Positions 57,263 through 64,000 of a stretch of 64,000 bases of DNA are shown piece after piece. The stretch comes from an uncultured Bacilli bacterium (GTDB taxonomy: Bacteria > Bacillota_I > Bacilli_A > RF39 > UBA660), in contig CAKORV010000002.1 of assembly GCA_934101625.1 (NCBI GenBank), positions 1 to 64,000 on the forward strand, given 5' to 3'. A program made the position numbers and the translations under genes. Below the pieces are notes generated by a model, which was not told the origin of the DNA, ran no database searches, and saw nothing but the letters and a program-made list of their open reading frames with translations. Each line of letters opens with the position of its first letter. The first letter of the stretch is position 1.

Positions 57263-59188
57263 ATGAAGAAATTCAAAAAAATGATTTTTACATTATTGCT
57301 TACTTTATTAGTTTTACCAGTACTAAATGCAGTGAGTGTTGATGTAAAAACAGAAGAAGAATTATTAGATGCTGTTAAAAGTGATGGTACTATAGTTCTT
57401 AAAGAAGATATAACATTAACTAAAGCTTTAGAAGTTAAAGGCAATGATGTTATAATTGATTTGAATGGTAAAACAATTACTGTTCAAAATGGATATAATG
57501 GATACTTTGATTTATTTAAAGGAGTCCTTGAATTTACTGGTAAAGGTACAATTAAGGATGTACGTGTAAGAGAGCGCGTTGCGGCGACTATTTGGGTTGA
57601 AGGTTCAACTGATGTAAATGATAAAGACTATTCAACACTAACTATTGGTAAAGATGTTACCATTGATACTACTCAGTGGGGTATTGCTGTAAGTGATACT
57701 GATAAAAAAGCTTATGGTTTAACTGTAAACTTTAATGGAAAAATAGATAGTAGTGCTAAAGATGGTGGAGGTATTACTGTATTTGGTAATGTTAAAAATG
57801 TAGGTAATGATTTAAATAATGCACCAGTGGTTAATCTAAATAAAACTGCTTATGTTGAAGCTGTTGGAGATGAAGCATTATATGGTGCTGGTGTAGGTAT
57901 TTGGAATATTTCTGGTGGTGAATATATAGGAAAAAGTACTATTGGTGTTAAAAGTGGTAAATTTGTAATAAATGATGGAACATTTACTGCGAATGGAGAA
58001 CGTAAAACTGGTACTTTATATGGAAATGGTATGTATTCTACTGGATCTACTATTCAAATTGAAAATAATGAAGGATATTCAGGAAATATAGAAATAGTTG
58101 TTAATGGTGGGACTTTTAAGAGTGAAAAAGGATTAAGTATTTATCATTATCCACCAGATGAAAATATAAAGAATGGATTAAAATCATTAGTAATAAATGA
58201 TGGTAAGTTTGTTGGCGATGTTGAAATGGTTGATGGAGATAGTATAATTATTAATAAAGGTACTTTCTCAACTAGTTCAGTTGTAAATTATGTTCCAAAA
58301 ACCTATTCAATGACTAAAATAAGTGAAAATGAATATGTTGTAACAAATATTGAATATTTGGATGTAGAAGGAGCAAGTACTGAAATATATTCTAATAATG
58401 TACTTGATATGCATTATGCAAAACCAGGAGAAAAGGTAACACTAAAAATAAATGTAGAAGAAGGATATTATGTTAAAACAGTTACTGTTGTGGGAAAAGA
58501 TGATAGTAAAACTGTTGTAGAAGTTAAGAATAATGAGTTTGTAATGCCTGAATTTGCAGTTAAAGTTATGGTTGATACTGCTAGATGTATTGGTAAAGAT
58601 GGTAATATTGTACAAATTGATAAAGAATTATCTTTCTCAAAAGATATAAATGAAGATGTAGTTAAAGATTTAATGGATACTACAGTAGAAAATAAAGATT
58701 CTGGATTAGTTGAAGCTATTGATACAGATAAACTTGTTACTTCAGATAATACTTCATTAATTGAGGTTCAAATTGAAACTGAATTAACTGAATATGATGA
58801 AGAAAAAAATATATTAACTTATGATATTAAACCAGTTTATTATGTTGATGGAGAAGAAGCAGGAGTTGTACCTAATGAAGCAATTAATGGTAAAGTTAAA
58901 GTTAATTTACCTGTACCATCTAATGTAAAAGATACTCATGTTAAAGTTATTCATAAATCTGGTGAAAAAGTTATAGATGAAAAAACTTATGAAATTAAGT
59001 CAACTGAAGATGGTAAAAAGTATATTACTATTGAAACTGAAAGTTTTTCAACATTTGAATTAAGTTTCTATACTCCAGAAAAAGTTGAAAATCCACAAAC
59101 TGGCGATAATGTTATGTTATATGTTGGTATTTCATTAATTTCATTGCTAAGCATATCTGCGATTGTAGTAGTAAAAAAACATTTTTAG
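57263..59188 (+). CDS. Cell-wall-anchored beta-helix surface protein with NPQTG motif
   Basis: A 641-residue secreted protein. The signal peptide is about residues 1-24 (KKMIFTLLLTLLVLPVLNAV). The repeated short-strand pattern of residues 30-350 (DVIIDLNGKTITVQNGYNG, LVINDGKFVGDVEMVDGDSI and similar) suggests a right-handed parallel beta-helix, followed by two or three beta-sandwich-like domains. The C-terminus is a sortase signal: NPQTGDN, a hydrophobic helix (VMLYVGISLISLLSISAIVV) and a basic tail KKHF. NPQTG is close to the class B/D sortase motifs. No sortase gene is in this window. GGAGAGGAAAAG precedes the ATG; a terminator follows. Adhesion or carbohydrate binding is plausible. Confidence 0.88.
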   Translation: MKKFKKMIFTLLLTLLVLPVLNAVSVDVKTEEELLDAVKSDGTIVLKEDITLTKALEVKGNDVIIDLNGKTITVQNGYNGYFDLFKGVLEFTGKGTIKDVRVRERVAATIWVEGSTDVNDKDYSTLTIGKDVTIDTTQWGIAVSDTDKKAYGLTVNFNGKIDSSAKDGGGITVFGNVKNVGNDLNNAPVVNLNKTAYVEAVGDEALYGAGVGIWNISGGEYIGKSTIGVKSGKFVINDGTFTANGERKTGTLYGNGMYSTGSTIQIENNEGYSGNIEIVVNGGTFKSEKGLSIYHYPPDENIKNGLKSLVINDGKFVGDVEMVDGDSIIINKGTFSTSSVVNYVPKTYSMTKISENEYVVTNIEYLDVEGASTEIYSNNVLDMHYAKPGEKVTLKINVEEGYYVKTVTVVGKDDSKTVVEVKNNEFVMPEFAVKVMVDTARCIGKDGNIVQIDKELSFSKDINEDVVKDLMDTTVENKDSGLVEAIDTDKLVTSDNTSLIEVQIETELTEYDEEKNILTYDIKPVYYVDGEEAGVVPNEAINGKVKVNLPVPSNVKDTHVKVIHKSGEKVIDEKTYEIKSTEDGKKYITIETESFSTFELSFYTPEKVENPQTGDNVMLYVGISLISLLSISAIVVVKKHF

Positions 59189-59201
59189 TAAGATGATTAT
59201 C

Positions 59202-59229
59202 AGATAGGTCACATTGACCTATCTTTTGT
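59202..59229 (+). terminator. Terminator of the NPQTG protein gene
   Basis: AGATAGGTCA (59202-59211) pairs perfectly with TGACCTATCT (59215-59224) around CAT, followed by TTTGTTTT. Confidence 0.82.
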
Positions 59230-59265
59230 TTTGTGGTAGAATAAAGTACAATTTGAGGGGGAATT

Positions 59266-60999
59266 ATGTTAGGAGAATATTTATCATTAAAATTTATATT
59301 ATTGTTTTATAAAGATAAGTCTATGTTTATAAAGTATTTATTTGAAGATGGAATGCCAGATAGTTTTTATAATGAAATAGTTAGTAGGCTAGACAAGGGT
59401 GATATTAAATTAGCATATTTATTAACTAAGAAAGATCCTTATAAAATAGTAAGTTATTTAAAAAATATTCCATATTATGAAACACTCGCATATTTTATAG
59501 ATTTAAATGATTATTATGAAACACCATTTAGATATATTAAAAGTATAATTGAAAAATTAAATACTATTCCTAGAGAGAATTTTCTTAATCAAACTGTTAA
59601 AGATGAACCACGATGGAAACTTAGAAAGATAATGATATATACAGATGAAGGATTTATGTTACTTGCATATAAACTATATTTAACTCTTGGACTCAATAAT
59701 ACATTAGAATTATTAAATGGTATGTATGGAGAAGTAAGTTGCGAAACAGTTAATTTTATGTTTAATAATTGGAGTTCTATTGAAAAATATAATCAAATTT
59801 TAATTAATTTTTTATTTAATAATAAGAAGAGTAATAACAATGTAATGAGATTAATGCTAAATGGAAAAGTTAATGAATTCTTTTTGAAGTTTCCTGAATT
59901 TATAAGTAATTTAGATTATTATGTTGATAAGTTAGGTACTAGTTTACCTTTAACAAGAGTTTGTCAAATTTTAAATGATAGAATTATACCAAATAATCCA
60001 TATCATTCTAATATAACAAGTGATATTTATAATGATATGATACCTTCTTATAAACATAAATATATGTATGATGATTATGATGAAAAATATATTAAGAAAA
60101 TACATGATAAATTTTATGAAGAGAATTTAGAAAATATGTTTAGTTCATCTATTCCAGAGTTTAAATATACTGAAAATGATATTACATGTGAAGTGTTAAA
60201 AAAGAGTGATCCTAAAATACTTGTAATGGGTTATAGAACTAATAATTGTTTTAGAATTAATGGAGATGCATTAGTCTTGTTTAAAAAATCGGCTATGAAT
60301 AAACATATGAGAGTTATTTCTGTATCTACTAAAGAAAGAAGAGATATAGCAATGATGTTACTTTGTAGAAATGGTAATGTTCTTGTTGGTCAAGGTATAG
60401 AGATTAGTAAATCTTTTCAAAATAAAGAGTATCGTGAAAAAATATATAATGCTTTAAAAAATACTTTAAAAGAAATAATGAATTATATGAATTTAAATAA
60501 TGACGAAATAGTAGCTACAATTATAGGCAATAGCAATGCAAATGTTATGGAATTTAATGATAATGTACTTTCATTTAGAGTTAAACCTATATTAGATGAT
60601 GAAGGAAAGTATTATGATGGATTTAATCATTACCAATATTTGTTAGATTTAAAGGTAGGTAAAAGTCTTAGTGATTTAAAATTATTTCTACCAACTAAAG
60701 AATATTATGATGAAAGAGCTTGTGTAAGTCATTATTATGATTTTAAGAATCAAGTAATTAAACCTTATGATGGTAGTAAGATTTTTTCAATATGCGAGAG
60801 AAATAAATCTAAAAATTGGGCTCAATTGTATATTAGAAAAGATATAAAAGAATGTCATGTTGGACAAGATTGGTATATTATTCTTTTTGATGATGGAACA
60901 ATTATTGAAGAAAAGTGTGGTATGGATCCAAGAACTTTAGATGAAATTAAAGAATGTTACGAAAATATAAATGCAAAGAGAATGTCAAAAAGTATGTAA
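59266..60999 (+). CDS. Orphan protein, 577 residues, distantly PcfJ-like
   Basis: I cannot assign this to a family with confidence. It is soluble. The N-terminal 260 residues are helical (LAYLLTKKDPYKIVSYL, LLAYKLYLTLGLNNTLELL). A core at about residues 315-400 has GYRTNNCFRINGDALVLFKK with Cys328, then MMLLCRNGNVLVGQGIEISK, an arrangement reminiscent of the PcfJ domain of conjugative and phage-like elements (a GNC-V region followed by an exposed-display strand pair). The C-terminus has further beta strands (GQDWYIILFDDGTIIEEKCG). GAGGGGGAATT precedes the ATG, and a terminator follows, so it is a single-gene unit. Confidence 0.7.
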   Translation: MLGEYLSLKFILLFYKDKSMFIKYLFEDGMPDSFYNEIVSRLDKGDIKLAYLLTKKDPYKIVSYLKNIPYYETLAYFIDLNDYYETPFRYIKSIIEKLNTIPRENFLNQTVKDEPRWKLRKIMIYTDEGFMLLAYKLYLTLGLNNTLELLNGMYGEVSCETVNFMFNNWSSIEKYNQILINFLFNNKKSNNNVMRLMLNGKVNEFFLKFPEFISNLDYYVDKLGTSLPLTRVCQILNDRIIPNNPYHSNITSDIYNDMIPSYKHKYMYDDYDEKYIKKIHDKFYEENLENMFSSSIPEFKYTENDITCEVLKKSDPKILVMGYRTNNCFRINGDALVLFKKSAMNKHMRVISVSTKERRDIAMMLLCRNGNVLVGQGIEISKSFQNKEYREKIYNALKNTLKEIMNYMNLNNDEIVATIIGNSNANVMEFNDNVLSFRVKPILDDEGKYYDGFNHYQYLLDLKVGKSLSDLKLFLPTKEYYDERACVSHYYDFKNQVIKPYDGSKIFSICERNKSKNWAQLYIRKDIKECHVGQDWYIILFDDGTIIEEKCGMDPRTLDEIKECYENINAKRMSKSM

Positions 61000-61017
61000 T
61001 AACTTTACATGCTTTTT
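60988..61017 (+). terminator. Terminator of the 577-residue protein gene
   Basis: AAAAGTATGTAA (60988-60999) pairs with TTACATGCTTTT (61005-61016), 12 pairs with one G-U, ending in T residues. The stem overlaps the stop codon and the -35 of the next promoter. Confidence 0.65.
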
Positions 61018-61032
61018 ATATGGTAGTATTAT
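61004..61032 (+). promoter_or_regulatory. Promoter of the DUF1003 gene
   Basis: TTTACA (61004-61009) and TATTAT (61027-61032) are 17 bases apart, 18 bases before the ATG. Confidence 0.7.
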
Positions 61033-61049
61033 TTAACTAGGTGATAAAA

Positions 61050-61556
61050 ATGGAAAAGAAGAAAACTAAAAAAGAGATTGTTAAAATGTTACTTAATCAA
61101 AATTTGGAAACTGAAGATGAAGAAGAGTTAATTGATTTATTAATAGATAATTCTATAGCAGTTGATGTTGATAAACAAGATAAGGATAATGAAAAGTTTG
61201 GGGATAGGGTTGCTGATAAAATAACAGAGTTTGCTGGTAGTTGGGGATTTATATTAGGTTTTACTATGTTTTTAATACTTTGGATTATATTAAATTTGAC
61301 TATTTTTAAAAATTTAGATCCATATCCTTTTATATTATTAAATCTATTATTATCTTGTATTGCTGCTTTACAAGCACCTATTATTATGATGAGTCAAAAT
61401 CGCGCAGCTAAAAAAGATAGCATGAGAAGTAAAAATGATTATAAGACTGACTTAAAAAGTGAATTAATATTAGAAGAGTTACATGATAAAATGGAGAAGA
61501 TTATATCAAATCAAAATAAGATATTAAAGGAGTTAAGTAAACAAAGTGACAAGTGA
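61050..61556 (+). CDS. DUF1003 membrane protein
   Basis: A 168-residue member of the DUF1003 family. An acidic N-terminus (about residues 1-50) leads to FGDRVADKITEFAGSWGFIL, the family's entry motif. Two membrane helices follow (FTMFLILWIILNLTIF and FILLNLLLSCIAALQAPIIM), then MMSQNRAAKKDSMRSKNDY, the signature ending, and a coiled-coil tail. Function is unknown. AGGTGAT precedes the ATG at 61050; an in-frame GTG at 61041 overlaps that site and is rejected. Confidence 0.92.
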   Translation: MEKKKTKKEIVKMLLNQNLETEDEEELIDLLIDNSIAVDVDKQDKDNEKFGDRVADKITEFAGSWGFILGFTMFLILWIILNLTIFKNLDPYPFILLNLLLSCIAALQAPIIMMSQNRAAKKDSMRSKNDYKTDLKSELILEELHDKMEKIISNQNKILKELSKQSDK

Positions 61557-61576
61557 TAAGAAATTCACTTGTTTTT
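61549..61576 (+). terminator. Terminator of the DUF1003 gene
   Basis: ACAAGTGA (61549-61556) pairs perfectly with TCACTTGT (61565-61572), followed by TTTT. The left arm ends at the stop codon. Confidence 0.78.
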
Positions 61577-61612
61577 ATGTGGTATTTTAAATATAAAAGA
61601 AAAAGGCCTAAT

Positions 61613-61641
61613 TTGACGGGTATGTCTTTTTGTGATAGAAT
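61613..61641 (+). promoter_or_regulatory. Promoter of the DUF6273-like gene
   Basis: TTGACG (61613-61618) and TAGAAT (61636-61641) are 17 bases apart, 27 bases before the ATG. Confidence 0.75.
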
Positions 61642-61668
61642 AAGCTTTCGAGGAAGAAGGAGAATTTT

Positions 61669-62598
61669 ATGAAGAATTTTGAATTAACACTTTTATCAGC
61701 TGATCAAGTGTGGGGAAGTGAAGAAGAAAAACAATTAGATGTTTTAAAAAGATATGGAACTAGTGCATTAATTACAGATTTAACAGCATTAACTGGTATA
61801 CTTTACTATGATGATATTGTCTATACAGAATTATTTAATAATCATGAAATAAAGGGAAGTTATTGGACTAAATCAATTAATAATGAGCATAAAAGAATAG
61901 TTACTTGTCGTAAGGATGGTGATAAATCAGTTACTTCTGAATCATATAGAGATGAAGGTATTCGTCCTGTTTTAAAGTCTAGTAAAGTATTTAATGAAGT
62001 GTATTCTAAAAGAAAATTAGGAGAAAATAATGTTTATGAGGTGGAATATGGGGAGTATCCTCAAACATTAGCAGATAAAACAGACCAAATTAAGTTAGAA
62101 AAGATTTATTTATTAGAACAATTGAAAAAAGAAGAATATAGAAAAAAAATGAAGAAAACAGGAAAGGTTTATACATTTGATTCTTTATCTGCTGCACCAC
62201 AAAATTGGAATAGAGAAATAAAACCTATTTCTTATGATGAATTTTCTTATAAGAATCAAAAATATATTAGAATATGGGAAAATTGTGATCGTTATCTTTG
62301 GATAAAGGTTGAACCAATTACTTGGCTAATTGATGAAGAAACTAAATCTCTTGTTTCTAAAAAGATTTTATTATCAGGTATAAGATTTGCACCAAAATCA
62401 AGTGAAAATATAGATTTTGAAAAGACTGATATGAAATATTATTTAGATAATTTTATGGCATATGAAATATTGACACAAGAGTCACTAGAGTACGTTAATA
62501 AAAGATTAAAAGAAATAAATAAAGAGTTAAGTGAATTAGAATCTTTAAAAGAAAAATTATTAAAAGAACAAAATGGAAAGAAATTGATTCAAAAATAA
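61669..62598 (+). CDS. DUF6273-like protein, 309 residues
   Basis: A soluble protein whose C-terminal two thirds resemble the DUF6273 pattern found in many gut Firmicutes. The pattern is a short G-EYPQ element (VEYGEYPQTLAD), then a W-x-x-x-x-P-I-x-W element (YLWIKVEPITWLIDEETKSL) and a closing strand followed by the changed-value helix (LVSKKILLSGIRF). The C-terminus is a coiled coil (KEINKELSELESLKEKLL). The N-terminal 90 residues look like another copy of the same kind of segment (IRPVLKSS near 97-104). AGAAGGAG precedes the ATG. Function unknown. Confidence 0.7.
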   Translation: MKNFELTLLSADQVWGSEEEKQLDVLKRYGTSALITDLTALTGILYYDDIVYTELFNNHEIKGSYWTKSINNEHKRIVTCRKDGDKSVTSESYRDEGIRPVLKSSKVFNEVYSKRKLGENNVYEVEYGEYPQTLADKTDQIKLEKIYLLEQLKKEEYRKKMKKTGKVYTFDSLSAAPQNWNREIKPISYDEFSYKNQKYIRIWENCDRYLWIKVEPITWLIDEETKSLVSKKILLSGIRFAPKSSENIDFEKTDMKYYLDNFMAYEILTQESLEYVNKRLKEINKELSELESLKEKLLKEQNGKKLIQK

Positions 62599-62644
62599 AA
62601 ATGCTTATAAAATCGGCTTAAAATAAGAAAATAACAAAACTGGG

Positions 62645-62673
62645 TTGAAAAATAAGGTATTTTGTGATATTAT
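62645..62673 (+). promoter_or_regulatory. Promoter of the rplK-rplA operon
   Basis: TTGAAA (62645-62650) and TATTAT (62668-62673) are 17 bases apart, leaving a leader of about 105 bases before rplK. Confidence 0.75.
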
Positions 62674-62709
62674 TTGAAGCGAGTTATATATTTATTATGT
62701 AACTAAATA

Positions 62710-62744
62710 AGTGGGAGAGAATTTGGATTACTTGATAAACCACT
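62710..62744 (+). promoter_or_regulatory. rplK leader hairpin, possible L1-binding autoregulatory site
   Basis: AGTGG (62710-62714) pairs with CCACT (62740-62744), enclosing GAGAGAATTTGG and AAA just before the closing arm. L11-L1 operons are commonly controlled by L1 binding a leader that imitates its 23S rRNA site, and a GTGGGAG...ACCAC element is found in this place in Firmicutes. The hairpin is visible; L1 control is inferred. Confidence 0.45.
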
Positions 62745-62784
62745 CGCGAAATTTACTAAATAAAATTTATAGGAGGTGTTTTTC

Positions 62785-63378
62785 GTGGCAAAGAAAGTTA
62801 CTAAAGTCGTTAAGATTCAAATCCCTGCAGGTAAAGCAACACCAGCTCCACCAGTAGGTACTATTTTCGGACCTTTAGGAATTAATCTACAAGAATTTTG
62901 TACAAGATATAATGATGCAACTAGAGAAAAAATGGGAGATATAATTCCAGTTGAAGTTACTGTTTTCGAAGATAGAAGTTTTGATTTCGTACTTAAGACT
63001 CCACCAACTGCTTCATTATTATTAAAGGCAGCTAAATTACAAAAAGGTGGTGTTAAAGGCGCTAATGAAATAGTTGCTACTATAACTAAGGATCAATTAA
63101 GAGAAATAGCAGAAATTAAATTACCAGATGAAAATACTAATAATATTGATGCTGTTATGAGAACTATTGCTGGAACAGCAAGAAATATGGGAATTGCTGT
63201 TAAAGGATTAAATGATGTAGAACTTGAAGAACAAGCAGAAGAAGCTAAAGAAGCTGAAGCTGAAATGGCTAAGTTAGATGAAGAACTAGCTGAAATGGAA
63301 GCAAATGCTAAAGCTATGGCTGATCAAGATGTTCCTGAAGTTGAATCAACTGAACAAAAACAAGAAACAGAAGAATAA
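62785..63378 (+). CDS. rplK: 50S ribosomal protein L11 with acidic C-terminal extension
   Basis: L11 binds 23S rRNA at the GTPase-associated centre. The core is standard: VVKIQIPAGKATPAPPVGTI, FGPLGINLQEFCTRYNDAT, the PPTASLLLKAAKLQKGG hinge and IAGTARNMGIAVKG near residue 140. The normal protein ends there at about 141 residues, but this one continues for about 55 more to 197. The extra part is a strongly acidic, alanine-rich helix (EEQAEEAKEAEAEMAKLDEE) and ends in VESTEQKQETEE. The GTG at 62785 is the start because AGGAGGT lies 8 bases before it and MAKKVTKVV follows. Confidence 0.96.
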   Translation: MAKKVTKVVKIQIPAGKATPAPPVGTIFGPLGINLQEFCTRYNDATREKMGDIIPVEVTVFEDRSFDFVLKTPPTASLLLKAAKLQKGGVKGANEIVATITKDQLREIAEIKLPDENTNNIDAVMRTIAGTARNMGIAVKGLNDVELEEQAEEAKEAEAEMAKLDEELAEMEANAKAMADQDVPEVESTEQKQETEE

Positions 63379-63435
63379 TTTAAAGTCGAGTAAAGTAATA
63401 TAATAATCCAAATACCACATAAAGGAGGGAAAAAT

Positions 63436-64000
63436 ATGAAACGTCATGGACGTGCTTATGTGGAAGCTTCTAAGAGTGTAGATAAAACTAAAGCATATAC
63501 ACCAGAAGAAGCGGTTAAATTAGTAAAGTCTCTTTCAAAAAGAAAATTTGACGAAACTGTTGAAGTAGCATTAAATTTAAATATTGATACTACTAAGAGT
63601 GATCAACAAGTAAGAAGTAGTTTTACATTACCTCATGGTACTGGTAAAACTAAAAAAATCTTAGTTGTTACTAAAACTAAAGCAGAAGAAGCTAAGAAAG
63701 CTGGAGCTGACTTTGTAGGAGCAGAAGAAATCGTTGAAAAGATTGGAAAAGAAAACTGGTTTGATTACGACATCATAGTTGCAACACCTGAAATGATGGT
63801 TAGCCTTGGTAAATTAGGTAAAGTATTAGGACCTAAAGGATTAATGCCTAACCCTAAAACAGGAACAGTTACAACTAATGTAGAAGCTGCTATTGAAAAT
63901 ATCAAAAAAGGTATGATTGAGTATCGTGCAGATTCAAACGGAAACGTTCACGCTATCGTTGGTAAAGTAAGTTTTGATGAAAAAGCATTAACTGAAAACT
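63436..64000 (+). CDS. rplA: 50S ribosomal protein L1 (partial, runs off the window)
   Basis: The N-terminal 188 residues of L1, a 23S rRNA L1-stalk protein and often the translational repressor of its own operon. The start KRHGRAYVEASKSVDKTKAY is followed by FTLPHGTGKTKKILVVTK, DYDIIVATPEMMVSLGKLGK and VLGPKGLMPNPKTGTVT, all family signatures. AAAGGAGGG precedes the ATG, and rplK ends 57 bases upstream. The reading frame is open at base 64000; about 40 residues should remain. Confidence 0.97.
   Translation, partial: MKRHGRAYVEASKSVDKTKAYTPEEAVKLVKSLSKRKFDETVEVALNLNIDTTKSDQQVRSSFTLPHGTGKTKKILVVTKTKAEEAKKAGADFVGAEEIVEKIGKENWFDYDIIVATPEMMVSLGKLGKVLGPKGLMPNPKTGTVTTNVEAAIENIKKGMIEYRADSNGNVHAIVGKVSFDEKALTEN

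Noticed and set aside
1..64000. Mycoplasma-type genetic code (TGA as Trp)
   Set aside because: TGA ends several genes at their natural family lengths (vanZ, cdd, the coiled-coil C39 gene) and Trp is encoded by TGG throughout.

Overview
The window is a chromosomal segment of a very AT-rich, Gram-positive-type bacterium. It reads with the standard code: TGG is used for Trp, and TGA terminates genes such as the VanZ and cytidine deaminase genes. Two T-box riboswitches, Bacillus-like operon remnants (yqfC-yqfD...ybeY-cdd-era-yqzL-recO; spoIVA-hup; rpsO-pnp), LCP and VanZ proteins and a sortase-type NPQTG surface protein all point to Firmicutes/Bacilli. Compact genes, a reduced alanyl-tRNA synthetase and retained sporulation genes suggest an uncultured gut Bacilli lineage near the RF39/Erysipelotrichales branch; that placement is inference.

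Region by region: 1-11.4 kb holds tRNA-Met, a HerA-like ATPase, a Panacea-domain protein, trpS, two little-known genes, a proline T-box with proS, a VanY-like protein that has lost its metal ligands, yvcK, tRNA-Ala, a MraZ-like/transglutaminase-like pair, and a leftward Y-family polymerase with YolD. 11.4-20.3 kb holds two ATPase-permease fusion genes behind a promoter carrying a perfect palindrome, tRNA-Ser, recD2 (probably leaderless) and an AI-2E family exporter. 20.3-28.7 kb holds an alanine T-box ahead of a dNMP-kinase-like gene and a shortened alaS, then rlmN and the yqfC-yqfD-vanZ-ybeY-cdd-era-yqzL-recO operon. 28.7-39.7 kb holds two paralogous small HTH regulators, a C39-like protein, CBS/DRTGG pyrophosphatase, an ABC exporter, rpsO, pnp, trmL, a decayed DUF4143 ATPase, spoIVA and hup.

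39.7-54.5 kb is a surface-polysaccharide cluster. An LCP ligase is followed by a four-enzyme set expected to make UDP-2,3-diacetamido-2,3-dideoxyglucuronic acid, three glycosyltransferases, a FemAB-like and a deacetylase-like protein, a polymerase/ligase and a flippase. It ends in a frameshifted acyltransferase and a galE stump, both signs of decay or exchange at the cluster edge. No initiating sugar-phosphate transferase, tyrosine kinase or WbpI-type epimerase is seen.

54.5-62.6 kb is an accessory envelope region: an Hpt-REC phosphorelay protein, a three-gene membrane-anchored operon headed by a second C39-like protein, the NPQTG-anchored beta-helix protein, a 577-residue orphan, a DUF1003 membrane protein and a DUF6273-like protein. 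The window ends in the L11-L1 ribosomal operon; L11 carries an acidic C-terminal extension and L1 runs off the edge.

Promoters with 17-bp spacing and hairpin terminators with short loops are easy to see and divide the window into many short transcription units.
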